Assembly (NCBI RefSeq): GCF_000429685.1
Contig: NZ_AUCI01000030.1
Location: forward strand, 1 to 40,468
Length of the DNA: 40,468 nt
From: Salibacterium aidingense DSM 18341
GTDB lineage: Bacteria > Bacillota > Bacilli > Bacillales > Marinococcaceae
Direction of reading: 5' to 3'
In this document: one piece after another, positions 15,914 through 23,707 of the stretch
Numbering within the stretch: position 1 is the first letter of the stretch
Layout: each line of letters starts with the position of its first letter
Program-made: the position numbers and the translations under genes
The notes under the pieces: generated by a model
Database searches by the model: none
What the model was told of the DNA's origin: nothing
What the model saw: the letters and a program-made list of their open reading frames with translations, nothing else

Positions 15914-16247
15914 GTGCTCCAGCCCTTCTTTTTCCTTTTTACGTATTGTATTTCTTATTGGAAGGAGATTCCGGACCCCCGATATGAACTTTTCATTTTC
16001 ATTACTTTTTTTTACGTTTTTATAAGAAGAACCAAGTACAAAGTTGGGATAGTATTTGAAGGGCAGGCAAGACTTTTGTAATGAAATAGAGAAGAACAGG
16101 GGCTTGATAAAGAAGAAGCTATCCATTTTCTAGAATAGTGGAAGGAAAAAAGTCGGAGAGAAAATAACGGTATGCTTTTCCATAAAAACCCACCTCCCCT
16201 TTCATAGATTTTGAGATATGGCATAATGACATGTGGAGGTGTTCAAC

Positions 16248-17078
16248 ATGAAAAAAATCATCATAGCATCGGCTGTACTACTCGCATTTCCGGCAGCCGC
16301 TCAAGCTCAGGACTGTTATACAGTAGAAAAAGGAGATACTTCAGAAATTTCCAATAACCTGCAGGTATCTCTTGAAGAGATCTTCCAGCAAGACGGTCAA
16401 TCGTTTACGATCAACCCGGAAGATTTTGAGCTGCCGCAGCAGCAGGAAGAACAAGAAAATGGAAAAGATAATACCGAAGAGCAGTCTGGAAATGAAGCGG
16501 AGGAGAATGAAAACAGCTCCGGCGATAATAACGCTTCGGAAGAACCTTCTGCCGAGCAGCCGGCAGAGCAGGCAGAACCTGAACCATCCACGGAGGAACC
16601 TGCGGAAGAAACAACGGAAGAAACAGACGCTCAACCTTCAGAAGAAGCAAATGCTGAAGAAGAGACCTCCGATGATGCAGAAACTCAATCGGAAAGTGAA
16701 TTTGAGCAGCGTGTGATTGAGTTGACCAACCAAGAAAGAGAACAAGCCGGATTGGAACCGTTGAAACCATATAGTGAACTTTCAGATGTGGCCAGAGACA
16801 AATCGGAAGACATGCGGGACGCCGGGTATTTTTCCCATAATAGCCCGAACTACGGAAGTCCTTTTGATATGATGGATACTTATAATATTGAGTATCAAGG
16901 GGCCGGTGAGAATATTGCTGCAGGACAGCGTTCCCCGGAACAGGTAGTAGAAGGCTGGATGAATTCGGAAGGCCACCGCGAAAACATTCTAAATGGTGAC
17001 TTTACTCATATCGGAGTCGGCCATGCCGAAGGCGGCAGCTATGGCAACTACTGGACGCAAATGTTTGTGACAAAATAA
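16248..17078 (+). CDS. Secreted CAP-domain (YkwD-like) protein
   Basis: A 276-residue secreted protein. ATG at 16248, with GTGGAGGTG 6 bases upstream, starts a signal peptide (MKKIIIASAVLLAFPAAAQA, cleavage likely after AQA). A short LysM-like segment follows (CYTVEKGDTSEISNNLQVSL), then about 90 residues of Glu/Ser/Asn-rich linker, then a CAP/SCP domain from about residue 147 to the end: LTNQEREQAGLEPLK, a FSHNSPNYGSPFDMM block, GENIAAG and WMNSEGHRENIL, which carry the family His and Glu residues. The CAP family in Bacillus (YkwD, YlbC) is extracellular with no settled activity. Ends at a terminator. Confidence 0.88.
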   Translation: MKKIIIASAVLLAFPAAAQAQDCYTVEKGDTSEISNNLQVSLEEIFQQDGQSFTINPEDFELPQQQEEQENGKDNTEEQSGNEAEENENSSGDNNASEEPSAEQPAEQAEPEPSTEEPAEETTEETDAQPSEEANAEEETSDDAETQSESEFEQRVIELTNQEREQAGLEPLKPYSELSDVARDKSEDMRDAGYFSHNSPNYGSPFDMMDTYNIEYQGAGENIAAGQRSPEQVVEGWMNSEGHRENILNGDFTHIGVGHAEGGSYGNYWTQMFVTK

Positions 17079-17093
17079 TAGAATCCAATTAGC

Positions 17094-17127
17094 AAATCCT
17101 CTTCTAAATGCAGAAGAGGATTTTTTA
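17094..17127. terminator. Terminator after the CAP-domain gene
   Basis: AAATCCTCTTCT and AGAAGAGGATTT around AAATGC, then a T run. From 17128 to 17527 I see no supported gene. Confidence 0.85.
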
Positions 17128-17527
17128 CGGTTCATCCTTAGGAGGAGTCTGGGAGGGGACCATGATATCGCCGTTAATCGCTGATAGAGCGGAAAACGTC
17201 CGCCCGAGGCAAACGCTCGTAAGTGTGCAAAGGCCGGAAGCAGCCGTAGAGGACATGAACGAATGATCTAATCTCTTATTGTTCTCCATATCGGCTTTTG
17301 TGCCCATTAGCACAAAATAATTCCACTGTACTTTTCTCCAGGATTCCTGAATGGTTGTACAGGGGGGATAGGATGGCTGCCTATAAGCTGACAGCGTTGG
17401 GAAAGGAAGATAAAACGGTCGTATAGTGTTCAAGGGATGAACAGCTCCCACCTGCAACGAAGGCCGTCAAGCAAACTCCCTGAAAAAACAGGGGTTGAGA
17501 AGATTTTCGGAATTACAGCAGAATTGA

Positions 17528-18172
17528 TTATAAAGGCAGAACATAAAGAAATACAGCAAAAAAATGCAGAATAGAGCCGCCGAGTACAAATAAGTGCCAG
17601 ACCGCGTGGTGATAAGGAAAATGGCGCCACATGTAAAAGACCGTTCCAACTGTATAAAGCAGTCCTCCTCCTACTAAAAGGCCGATTCCTGCTGAAGGCA
17701 GCGTCTCTACCAAAGGCTTCCACGCAAAGACAATAATCCATCCCATAAAGATATAAAAGATGGTCGACAGGAACATAAATTTCTTTACAAAAAACACTTT
17801 GAACCCTATCCCTGCCATTGCCGTTCCCCACACAATTCCAAACAACGTCCAGCTCAAGGCACCTTCGAGAACGTGGAAGAGAAAGGGAGTGTAAGTACCG
17901 GCAATGAAAAGGTAGATAGAGGCGTGATCCAAAATCTCAAACAAATCTTTCGCTTTTCCGTGTTTCAGGAGATGAAGCAGAGTGGAGCAGACATACAATA
18001 ACAGCATTGTCGTTCCGTAAATGGTAACACTCACGATATGAAAAGGAGTGGCATTCAAACTGGCAAATACAATGAGAATGGCAGCGGCAGCGATACTCAA
18101 GGCAATACCGACAGCATGAGTAGCTGCATTTACCATCTCTTCTTTCCGGGAAAACGTATGGACTTCGGCCAT
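17528..18172 (-). CDS. Hemolysin III family (PAQR-like) membrane protein
   Basis: A 214-residue seven-helix membrane protein of the hemolysin III/YplQ family, related to PAQR receptors, which have a metal-dependent ceramidase-like fold. I choose ATG 18172 (MAEVHTFSRKEEMVNAATHA), which gives the family length; an ATG at 18202 would add 10 residues. Signature residues: EEMVNAATHAVGIALS at the start (Glu and His), HLLKHGKAKDLFEILDHASI with Ser/Leu/His and Asp/His, and near the end HFPYHHAVWHLFVLGGSILHFF with the metal-type histidines. The actual activity in Bacillus is not settled. Confidence 0.93.
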   Translation of the reverse strand: MAEVHTFSRKEEMVNAATHAVGIALSIAAAAILIVFASLNATPFHIVSVTIYGTTMLLLYVCSTLLHLLKHGKAKDLFEILDHASIYLFIAGTYTPFLFHVLEGALSWTLFGIVWGTAMAGIGFKVFFVKKFMFLSTIFYIFMGWIIVFAWKPLVETLPSAGIGLLVGGGLLYTVGTVFYMWRHFPYHHAVWHLFVLGGSILHFFAVFLYVLPL

Positions 18173-18237
18173 TCCTATCTTCTTCCTTTCTATGCTAAGC
18201 AATAAAACAACTGAATTTATTTTAACATACCTCCATG

Positions 18238-18264
18238 GTTTACTCGAATGGAGCCTCAGGGAAT
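18238..18264 (+). promoter_or_regulatory. Candidate SigB promoter of wrbA
   Basis: GTTTAC (18238-18243), 15-base spacer, GGGAAT (18259-18264); 10 of 12 SigB consensus bases, about 50 bases before the start codon. Confidence 0.5.
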
Positions 18265-18314
18265 GAGAGCAGTAGAACCGGCGGAAAACTACTAGAAAGG
18301 CAGAGGTGAGGATG

Positions 18315-18932
18315 ATGGCTAATATTATTATCCCGTATTACAGTATGTATGGTCATGTTTTTCAATTGGCCAATGAAGTTGTTAAGGGTGCTGAACAGAC
18401 AGGGGCAGAGGTCAAATTAGCAAAAGTGAGAGAATTTGAGGAAGTACGGCAGGCGATGGCGGAAGATGATGCCTATATCAAGGCGCAGGAGGCTCAAAAA
18501 GAAATCCCTGAGGCGGAGCATGAAGATTTGAAATGGGCGGACGGCATTATCTGGGGCGTACCTACGCGATATGGAAATATGCCGGCCCAGCTGAAACAAT
18601 TTCTGGATTCGGCCGGGGCCCTTTGGATGAACGGGAAATTAGAGGGAAAAGCAACGGCCGTATTTACCAGTACTGGGTCCATCCATGGAGGCCAGGAAAC
18701 CACCGCGATTACAACATTGGTTCCACTGCTTCATTTCGGCCTTATCTACGTAGGACTGCCTTATGGAGAAAATCAGGAAATGCTGACGACGGAGGGCATA
18801 GGAGGCTCTCCTTATGCTGCTTCCACCATAGCCGGAGTGGATGGCTCCAATCAACCGGTCGAACAGGAATTCACGATGGCCCGGCGACTGGGAGCCCGTG
18901 TTGCTCACGTATCGGAAAAATTAAGTCAATAA
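18315..18932 (+). CDS. wrbA: NAD(P)H:quinone oxidoreductase, WrbA family
   Basis: A 205-residue flavodoxin-like FMN protein that reduces quinones by two electrons, protecting against oxidative stress. ATG 18315 (MANIIIPYYSMYGHVFQLAN) follows AGAGGTGAG; a GTG at 18306 is possible but less likely. FMN-binding loops: PYYSMYGHVFQLA (phosphate), PTRYGNMPAQLKQFLD and FTSTGSIHGGQETT, then the WrbA C-terminus around GLPYGEN and GGSPYAASTIAG. Single gene. A SigB-like promoter upstream suits a general stress role. Converges on the cell-wall hydrolase gene, the two stop codons overlapping by 12 bases. Confidence 0.95.
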   Translation: MANIIIPYYSMYGHVFQLANEVVKGAEQTGAEVKLAKVREFEEVRQAMAEDDAYIKAQEAQKEIPEAEHEDLKWADGIIWGVPTRYGNMPAQLKQFLDSAGALWMNGKLEGKATAVFTSTGSIHGGQETTAITTLVPLLHFGLIYVGLPYGENQEMLTTEGIGGSPYAASTIAGVDGSNQPVEQEFTMARRLGARVAHVSEKLSQ

Positions 18933-19568
18933 TAAAAAAACCTGCCGTAGGACGTTGGGTCCCGGCAGGATTTTATTACCGGCAAAAACATGCTTACCTA
19001 TGACAGTTGTTGTTTCTCTTGTGGCAATCCAGTGGTTTGATGCTTTATTAGGATTATAAAAGTAAAGAGAGCCGTAGCCTTGTCCTTCAAATGCAATTGC
19101 TTCTTTTACCGCGCGCATGGATTCCGCATCGGCAGGTTTATTGATTTCTCCGTTGCCGACAGGAGAAAAAGAAGGATAGCCGGTGGCAGATACATCGTAC
19201 ACCACTCCTTCAATACTATCAGGGAAGTCGGAACTTGCGACTCGGTTTAGTACGACAGTAGCTACCGCGACTTTCCCGGTATAAGATTCTCCTTTGGCTT
19301 CAGCATGCACAAGGCGTGCCATTAATTCCTGATCCTGCGCGGAGACGCCGGAAGGAAGAGCCAGGGTTTCCCCAGTGTTCACATGACCGGAATTCTTGCC
19401 GTTTTCGTCTTTTATATCGACAACGGAGACACCGTGATCCATAGCAATTTCCCAAAGTGTTTCTCCTTCATTTACGGTATGCGTACCGGCTGCTTCGGTT
19501 GTAGTTCCAATCGAAACGAACAGAGCCAAAAACAGGCCGGCCATCTTTATTTTTTTCATGATGTTCAT
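18921..19568 (-). CDS. LysM plus SleB/CwlJ-type cell-wall hydrolase
   Basis: A 215-residue exported peptidoglycan hydrolase. Signal peptide at residues about 1-27, one LysM (HTVNEGETLWEIAMDHGVSV to GETLALPSG), then a Hydrolase_2 domain from about residue 80 (ELMARLVHAEAKGESYTGKV, catalytic Glu in HAEAKGE, then ATVVLNRV and YPSFSPVGNG), as in YkvT, SleB and CwlJ. ATG 19568 is close to AGGAGG (3 bases); ATG 19559 is 12 away, so either may be used. Related proteins usually end soon after HxFA; here VFAGNKILPGPN and the next residues are encoded by the shared terminator hairpin, suggesting a lost stop codon. Confidence 0.9.
   Translation of the reverse strand: MNIMKKIKMAGLFLALFVSIGTTTEAAGTHTVNEGETLWEIAMDHGVSVVDIKDENGKNSGHVNTGETLALPSGVSAQDQELMARLVHAEAKGESYTGKVAVATVVLNRVASSDFPDSIEGVVYDVSATGYPSFSPVGNGEINKPADAESMRAVKEAIAFEGQGYGSLYFYNPNKASNHWIATRETTTVIGKHVFAGNKILPGPNVLRQVFLLLT
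18934..18976. terminator. Terminator shared by wrbA and the convergent hydrolase gene
   Basis: CCTGCCG (18941-18947) and CGGCAGG (18963-18969) with A and T runs; it lies inside the 3' end of the minus-strand coding region. Confidence 0.75.
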
Positions 19569-19800
19569 GAACCTCCTGTATTCATAGTGAAAAAATCACA
19601 AAATCAGATTATCAGGAGAGGAGAGGGAAATCAGCAGGGAATCATAACCAATGGTCCCTGTCAATTGTAAAAACCTTGATTTAGCGGAGGTTCGTTTGAT
19701 TTTTAAAAAATCATGACAAAAATGACACCTATGTAATATTTCCTAAGATTATCGTTTTTCTCCAACACGGCCCATACCTATCCAAAAAACCCCAAAACAA

Positions 19801-19841
19801 AGCCCCTGCCGCAATCGTTTATCGGCAGGGGCTCTTGTTTT
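19801..19841. terminator. Terminator after the GerMN lipoprotein
   Basis: AGCCCCTGCCG and CGGCAGGGGCT around an 11-base loop, T-rich on both sides; just beyond the lipoprotein stop on the minus strand. Confidence 0.85.
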
Positions 19842-20516
19842 TTATTCAATCGACTCGTAATCATCCGGGTTCTCTGCTGTAATAGGTTCAGTAGCGTCCA
19901 TATGACCGAACAAGGAAGATTCTTCTTCCCCTTCAATTAATATTTTGGTTTCCTCATAACCGAACTGTTCCATCATCAACGCAATTTGTTCGGTAATAGC
20001 CATTTCCGCGCTGGATCCGGCATTTGTATCCAGGAAGGATTCGGAAAAGGACACTTCTGCGACACCGTCCGATTCTTCAACAGATTGGACTTCTACGTCT
20101 TCCTGAAAATGAGAGGTTAGTTCCTCATGTTCCGGGCCGTCAATCCAGGCCTGGAGCGCAGCAGCAGGAATCTCCTCTTCGGAATCTGCTTCTACTTCTT
20201 GTTCTTCTTTATAGGTTTCAAGCAGTTCGTTATCAGAAAAGTAGAGCGTTACGGTTTCTGTCACTGTTTCTTCTGAAGAATCGGTTTCCACCGTGTCTTC
20301 CTGCTCCACTTCGGTTTCGTCCGCAGATTCTTCTGTCTCCTCTGCAGCATCTTCGGTGCCTTCTTCTGTATCCTCCTGAACATCATCTTCGGCCGGCTCT
20401 GTGTCTCCTGCTTCATCTCCTGTATTTTCCTGGTTTTGTTCTTCTCCCTGGCCACAGGCAGCAAGAATCCCCAAGCTTAATATGGCAGTAATGAATAAGT
20501 ACAATAGGCGTTTCAT
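19842..20516 (-). CDS. GerMN-domain lipoprotein
   Basis: A 224-residue lipoprotein. Signal peptide MKRLLYLFITAILSLGILAA with lipobox LAAC, then about 65 residues of almost pure Glu/Asp/Thr linker, then a GerMN domain from about residue 88 (VTLYFSDNELLETYKEEQEV, PAAALQAWIDGPEHEELTSH, VAEVSFSESFLDTN, ITEQIALMMEQFGYEETKIL). GerMN domains occur in GerM and in other Bacillus envelope and sporulation proteins. Its C-terminal block resembles the end of RsiX encoded 2 kb away. The promoter is an ECF type almost identical to the sigX promoter, so it is probably a SigX target acting at the outer membrane face. Confidence 0.85.
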   Translation of the reverse strand: MKRLLYLFITAILSLGILAACGQGEEQNQENTGDEAGDTEPAEDDVQEDTEEGTEDAAEETEESADETEVEQEDTVETDSSEETVTETVTLYFSDNELLETYKEEQEVEADSEEEIPAAALQAWIDGPEHEELTSHFQEDVEVQSVEESDGVAEVSFSESFLDTNAGSSAEMAITEQIALMMEQFGYEETKILIEGEEESSLFGHMDATEPITAENPDDYESIE

Positions 20517-20559
20517 GTGATACCCCTTTCTTCCTGTTTTAATCTCTGTCTACTTCATA

Positions 20560-20586
20560 GTCGATATGTAGAAAGAAACAGTTACA
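20560..20586 (-). promoter_or_regulatory. ECF (SigX-type) promoter of the GerMN lipoprotein
   Basis: On the minus strand TGTAAC (20581-20586), 17-base spacer, CGAC (20560-20563): full match to the SigX-type consensus, about 45 bases upstream of the start codon. Confidence 0.7.
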
Positions 20587-20667
20587 AAAAGTGTAGAAAA
20601 AGTAGAAATTAATGTCAAAGGCCTTTTCTCCTTATTTCTTTAATGTAAAATTTTCTGAAAAATACCA

Positions 20668-20696
20668 TTGACCACGGAAAACGTCTGTCATACAAT
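20668..20696 (+). promoter_or_regulatory. SigA promoter of the 48-residue gene
   Basis: TTGACC (20668-20673), 17-base spacer, TACAAT (20691-20696). Confidence 0.75.
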
Positions 20697-20749
20697 AAGT
20701 AAAAATAATTAAACTGTTTTATAACAGTAAAGGAAAGGGTGGAATATTT

Positions 20750-20896
20750 ATGTTAAAACGGCAGGAAAGAAAAAATATGATATCGTTTCTCGCACAAATG
20801 AGAGGAGAGGAAGCCCACTATTTATCAATTCTGACCGATGAAGAGGTAGAGCATCTATATGAAAAAACCTATTTCGAAACACAGATAACAGAATAA
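20750..20896 (+). CDS. Small conserved-looking protein (BH0509-family-like)
   Basis: A 48-residue protein starting MLKRQERKNMISFLAQMRGE and ending in an acidic helix (LTDEEVEHLYEKTYFE). ATG at 20750 preceded by AAAGGAAAGGGTGGA; promoter and terminator both present, so it is a complete monocistronic gene. The pattern (RQERKNMI, a hydrophobic stretch, then LTDEEVEHLYE) matches my recollection of small Bacillaceae proteins labelled BH0509 family, of unknown function. Probably cytoplasmic. Confidence 0.65.
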   Translation: MLKRQERKNMISFLAQMRGEEAHYLSILTDEEVEHLYEKTYFETQITE

Positions 20897-20910
20897 TACA
20901 CAAGGCAATG

Positions 20911-20950
20911 AACACAACCGCAGCAGAAGCGGTTGTGTTTTTTATTTTTT
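20911..20950 (+). terminator. Terminator after the 48-residue gene
   Basis: AACACAACCGC and GCGGTTGTGTT around AGCAGAA, then a T-rich tail. Confidence 0.9.
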
Positions 20951-20974
20951 GAATCTACGATGTTAGAAAAAAGT

Positions 20975-20982
20975 GATATAAT
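20975..20982 (+). promoter_or_regulatory. Extended -10 promoter before the 27-residue membrane peptide
   Basis: TGATATAAT-type extended -10 (TATAAT at 20977-20982); no good -35. Confidence 0.45.
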
Positions 20983-21022
20983 GGGCGGTGTTACGTTATT
21001 TTGACAGGTGGGAGAATGAAAA

Positions 21023-21106
21023 ATGTCTAATAAAAAACTGGCGGGCATCGTCCTTGCTTTTATTCTAATCTATGCGATAGTATATTGGATGTTTGTATTA
21101 TTTTAG
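21023..21106 (+). CDS. 27-residue single-span membrane peptide
   Basis: MSNKKLAGIVLAFILIYAIV followed by YWMFVLF and a stop. ATG at 21023 with GGTGGGAGA at about 8 bases and an extended -10 promoter 40 bases upstream. A basic N-terminus followed by one uninterrupted hydrophobic helix suggests a membrane micropeptide. It lies just upstream of the sigX promoter. Function unknown; chance cannot be excluded, but ribosome site and promoter are good. Confidence 0.5.
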   Translation: MSNKKLAGIVLAFILIYAIVYWMFVLF

Positions 21107-21168
21107 GGACTGAACTGAAGCTGGCAGAGGCTTTTTCTTCCTGATAATACAAAAAGGAGAAAATCATT

Positions 21169-21194
21169 TGTAACATAGAAGAAAGACTAACGAC
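21169..21194 (+). promoter_or_regulatory. Autoregulatory ECF promoter of sigX
   Basis: TGTAAC (21169-21174), 16-base spacer, CGAC (21191-21194), about 21 bases before the sigX start codon. This is the SigX-type consensus, so sigX likely transcribes itself. Confidence 0.75.
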
Positions 21195-21215
21195 TAAAGT
21201 ATGGGAGTGTTCATA

Positions 21216-21755
21216 GTGAAAGAGGAATTCGAGCGGTTGTATGAAACCTATCACCACTCTCTTTATCAATATTTATTCTATATGGTACGAGACAAAGAAA
21301 CCGCGGAGGAATTGGTGCAGGAAGTGTATATCAAAGTGTTTCATTCGTTTGATTCCTTTGAAGGAAAGAGCAGTGAAAAAACCTGGCTGTATTCCATTGC
21401 CAGACATGTTGGCATAGACTGGGTCAGGAAGCAAAACCGAAAGAAAAGAAAGTGGCTCGGTGTCCTTGGCCCGCTTTCAAAAGAAGAGGTAAGGGATCCA
21501 GCTCCCTTGCCGGAAGAAATAGTATCAGCCAGGGATGAAGCCAGAGAGGTATTCGAAGGAATGGAACACTGCACTCCGGATCAACGGCAGGTGCTTGTAC
21601 TCCGTTATATCGATTCGCTCTCTATTAAAGAGACGGCGGAAGTGCTCGGATGGTCGGAGAGCAAAGTGAAAACAACGCAGCACCGCGCCATCAAGAAACT
21701 TCAGGATGTGCTGGGAAGCCAGGCTCGTGTGTCAGAAAGGAGGGCGGGACAGTGA
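21216..21755 (+). CDS. sigX: ECF RNA polymerase sigma factor SigX
   Basis: A 179-residue ECF sigma factor. The start is taken as GTG 21216 (MKEEFERLYETYHHSLYQYL), 8 bases after GGGAG, matching the beginning of B. subtilis SigX; ATG 21201 lacks a ribosome site. Region 2 is YQYLFYMVRDKETAEELVQEVYIKV plus EKTWLYSIARHVGIDWVRKQ; region 4 is CTPDQRQVLVLRYIDSLSIKETAEVLGWSESKVKTTQHR. SigX controls cell-envelope charge and cationic-peptide resistance genes in B. subtilis. It overlaps rsiX by GTGA, so the anti-sigma factor is translationally coupled. Confidence 0.94.
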   Translation: MKEEFERLYETYHHSLYQYLFYMVRDKETAEELVQEVYIKVFHSFDSFEGKSSEKTWLYSIARHVGIDWVRKQNRKKRKWLGVLGPLSKEEVRDPAPLPEEIVSARDEAREVFEGMEHCTPDQRQVLVLRYIDSLSIKETAEVLGWSESKVKTTQHRAIKKLQDVLGSQARVSERRAGQ

Positions 21756-23050
21756 GAAGGTTTAATCATTCTTCAGAAGAACAGATAAAACAGGCGTTGG
21801 AACATCTTCCCCGGGTGGAGGATAAACGATCAAAAGAAGACATTTATCAAAATATTGTGCGTCATTCCAGGAAACCCCGGCAGAAACCGTCAAAAAAATG
21901 GGTGGTCCCGGCTTTTTCTGCAGCAGCGGCCTGTCTGCTTCTGCTTGTACTGGTTCCAAATTTAATGTCGCTGAATAACCAGTCCGGTTCGCCGGGAGGA
22001 ACCGGGGACAATGCCGAAGAAGAAGCGGATATGAGCACAATGGAAGACTCAGAAACACAGGAGCGCAGCACCGAAGAAGGCAGTAGTGATTCGGGCGGCG
22101 GAGCTACATCGGAAAACGCTCCGGCAGATGATAAAACAGAAGATTCCAACTCAGCGGATATCGAAGAGGAGCCCCCGGTAGAGACAGGGGAAAAAGAGGT
22201 TTCCTATGAAAATTATACAGCTGCTTTAAAGCAGGAGGATATCGGACAGGAAGAAAACGCTGTTACCATCCCTCTTCAGAATGCGCAGGCTTCTTTGGTA
22301 GTCCCGGTCACGTTTATAGCAGAACCCTCCCAGAATCCTATGGAAACGCTGGAACAACAGAGCGATAACTATAATGGCGAAGAGCTTGGCCTTGGCCCTT
22401 CCCCGCTTCGTGATATAGATTGGACGGATGGAGGAGACAACACCTTTCTGGAAGCGGATTTTGACGAAAAAGAAACCCCCGTAAGCAGTGCGGAAAGCAA
22501 TCTAATTGTAAAAAGCTTAAGTGAAACGCTTCGTTACAGAGATGAGACCGAAGTTCTGCTGACAGATGACGGGGATTCCGGAGTAGATTTAGGCAGCTAC
22601 GGGATGATGGAACATTACACTGAAGAAGAGAATAACCGCGGTTATTACGTATATACAAGTGACACAGGCCGTTCGTTTTTGGTGAGTCAGCAGGCTGCAG
22701 ACCTGGAAAATTCAAATCAAAATGGAGAACTGCTCACGTTTGATGAAACATTGGAACACATGCAGTCTGTTCCCGATGAAAGCAATGCCGAGCCGTCAAT
22801 TCCGGCCGATGTTTCATTTGAAGCGGTGGAAGAAGAGGACGGAGCAGCCAGGGTTGCATTTGCAGAGAACAGTGAATTTCCGGAGGAAGGAAATGTCCGC
22901 TGGATGATGGAATCAATTCTCTTCACAGCCGCTGATTTTGGTTACGACCAGGTTGTCTTTGAAGGTATTTCAGCAGAAGAGACTGGAGGCTATCCGGTCA
23001 ATCAGCCGGTCGACATTCCAATCGCCCCAAACCGGGTGCCAGAGGAATGA
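21752..23050 (+). CDS. rsiX: Anti-sigma-X factor RsiX
   Basis: A 432-residue membrane-spanning anti-sigma factor. GTG 21752 overlaps the sigX stop by four bases, with AAAGGAGGG 7 bases upstream. The cytoplasmic part (residues about 1-47) has EEQIKQALEHLPRVEDKRSKED; a single membrane helix follows (WVVPAFSAAAACLLLLVLVP); then an acidic Ser/Glu/Gly-rich linker to about residue 140 and a large extracytoplasmic domain. Its end (ARVAFAENSEFPEEGNVRWM, then TAADFGYDQVVFEG) resembles the GerMN lipoprotein at 19842. Longer than the B. subtilis protein (about 370), mostly through the acidic linker. Confidence 0.9.
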   Translation: MRRFNHSSEEQIKQALEHLPRVEDKRSKEDIYQNIVRHSRKPRQKPSKKWVVPAFSAAAACLLLLVLVPNLMSLNNQSGSPGGTGDNAEEEADMSTMEDSETQERSTEEGSSDSGGGATSENAPADDKTEDSNSADIEEEPPVETGEKEVSYENYTAALKQEDIGQEENAVTIPLQNAQASLVVPVTFIAEPSQNPMETLEQQSDNYNGEELGLGPSPLRDIDWTDGGDNTFLEADFDEKETPVSSAESNLIVKSLSETLRYRDETEVLLTDDGDSGVDLGSYGMMEHYTEEENNRGYYVYTSDTGRSFLVSQQAADLENSNQNGELLTFDETLEHMQSVPDESNAEPSIPADVSFEAVEEEDGAARVAFAENSEFPEEGNVRWMMESILFTAADFGYDQVVFEGISAEETGGYPVNQPVDIPIAPNRVPEE

Positions 23051-23179
23051 CGATTATTTTACACGAGATCTTTTTTGAATTGGGATTGTTTCGTCCGGTG
23101 GAAGCCGGAATACTACGCTCAGCGCCTCATGGCAATCCCAGTTTTTACTGATACTTGGATATTTATCTTTCGATGAAGC

Positions 23180-23370
23180 GATTGGACATTTATTCCGCTA
23201 ATCCTATCATTTTTCCCATTTTGGAGGAGGGATTGGACATATATTCCGTTATTGCCCCTTTTCAGTAATGAAAAAGCAGCCCAGAGCACTAATAGCGGAA
23301 CAAATGTCCGATAAAGCTGCTTCAGGCCCCTCATTCTGCCATTTAGCGGAACAAATGTCCGCAGGGCATT
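23180..23370. repeat. GGACAT(T/A)TATTCCG composite repeat, array 2
   Basis: Two direct copies, TTGGACATTTATTCCGCTA (23183-23201) and TTGGACATATATTCCGTTA (23233-23251), then two inverse copies, TAGCGGAACAAATGTCC (23293-23309 and 23345-23361). Direct and inverse copies can pair. The second half aligns with 7241-7302. Rest of the gap 23051-23707: a TGGGATTG/CAATCCCA pair (23081-23139) that may end rsiX and the terminator-like hairpin at 23416; no gene seen. Confidence 0.8.
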
Positions 23371-23415
23371 CTTCTTGTAAATATGGAGGGAAAAGCAGGA
23401 TTCCGCGAAAGGAAG

Positions 23416-23447
23416 GAGCTGTATCTAAGGGTACAGCTCTTATTTTT
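23416..23447 (+). terminator. Terminator-like hairpin downstream of repeat array 2
   Basis: GAGCTGTA and TACAGCTC around a short loop, followed by TTATTTTT. Confidence 0.6.
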
Positions 23448-23707
23448 GTGACTAATAAAATCCAGGGCAGAAGGCCGGGATGAAGCAGAGGCGCTGCCCC
23501 CCTCCCCTCCGTAAAAAAAGACACGAGAGCACCGCAGGGAGCCGATGCCGTTGACCCCCGGCGGCGAATTCCCTTTATTGCTCAACAAGCGCCTTATAGC
23601 ATACTTTTATACAGCCCCTCCACCTGTGGGAATTCTGGGCTGTTGTCACCATTATTTCTGTTTCTCATAAGGTAGGACTGATTACCAATAGAAACGGAAG
23701 GAAAGCA

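Noticed and set aside
16341-16770. Long minus- and plus-strand frames over the CAP-domain gene linker
   Set aside because: Shadow frames created by the repetitive GAA/GAG-rich acidic linker of the real gene.
17128-17457. A 110-codon minus-strand frame (and a 34-codon plus-strand frame after a GGGAGGGG site) in the gap before the hemolysin III gene
   Set aside because: No recognisable domain, poor ribosome site for the longer frame, and odd composition; I cannot support either as a gene.
23180-23370. CRISPR-like spacing of the GGACAT modules
   Set aside because: Modules occur in both orientations with unequal gaps and no cas genes nearby; this is a palindromic repeat, not a CRISPR array.
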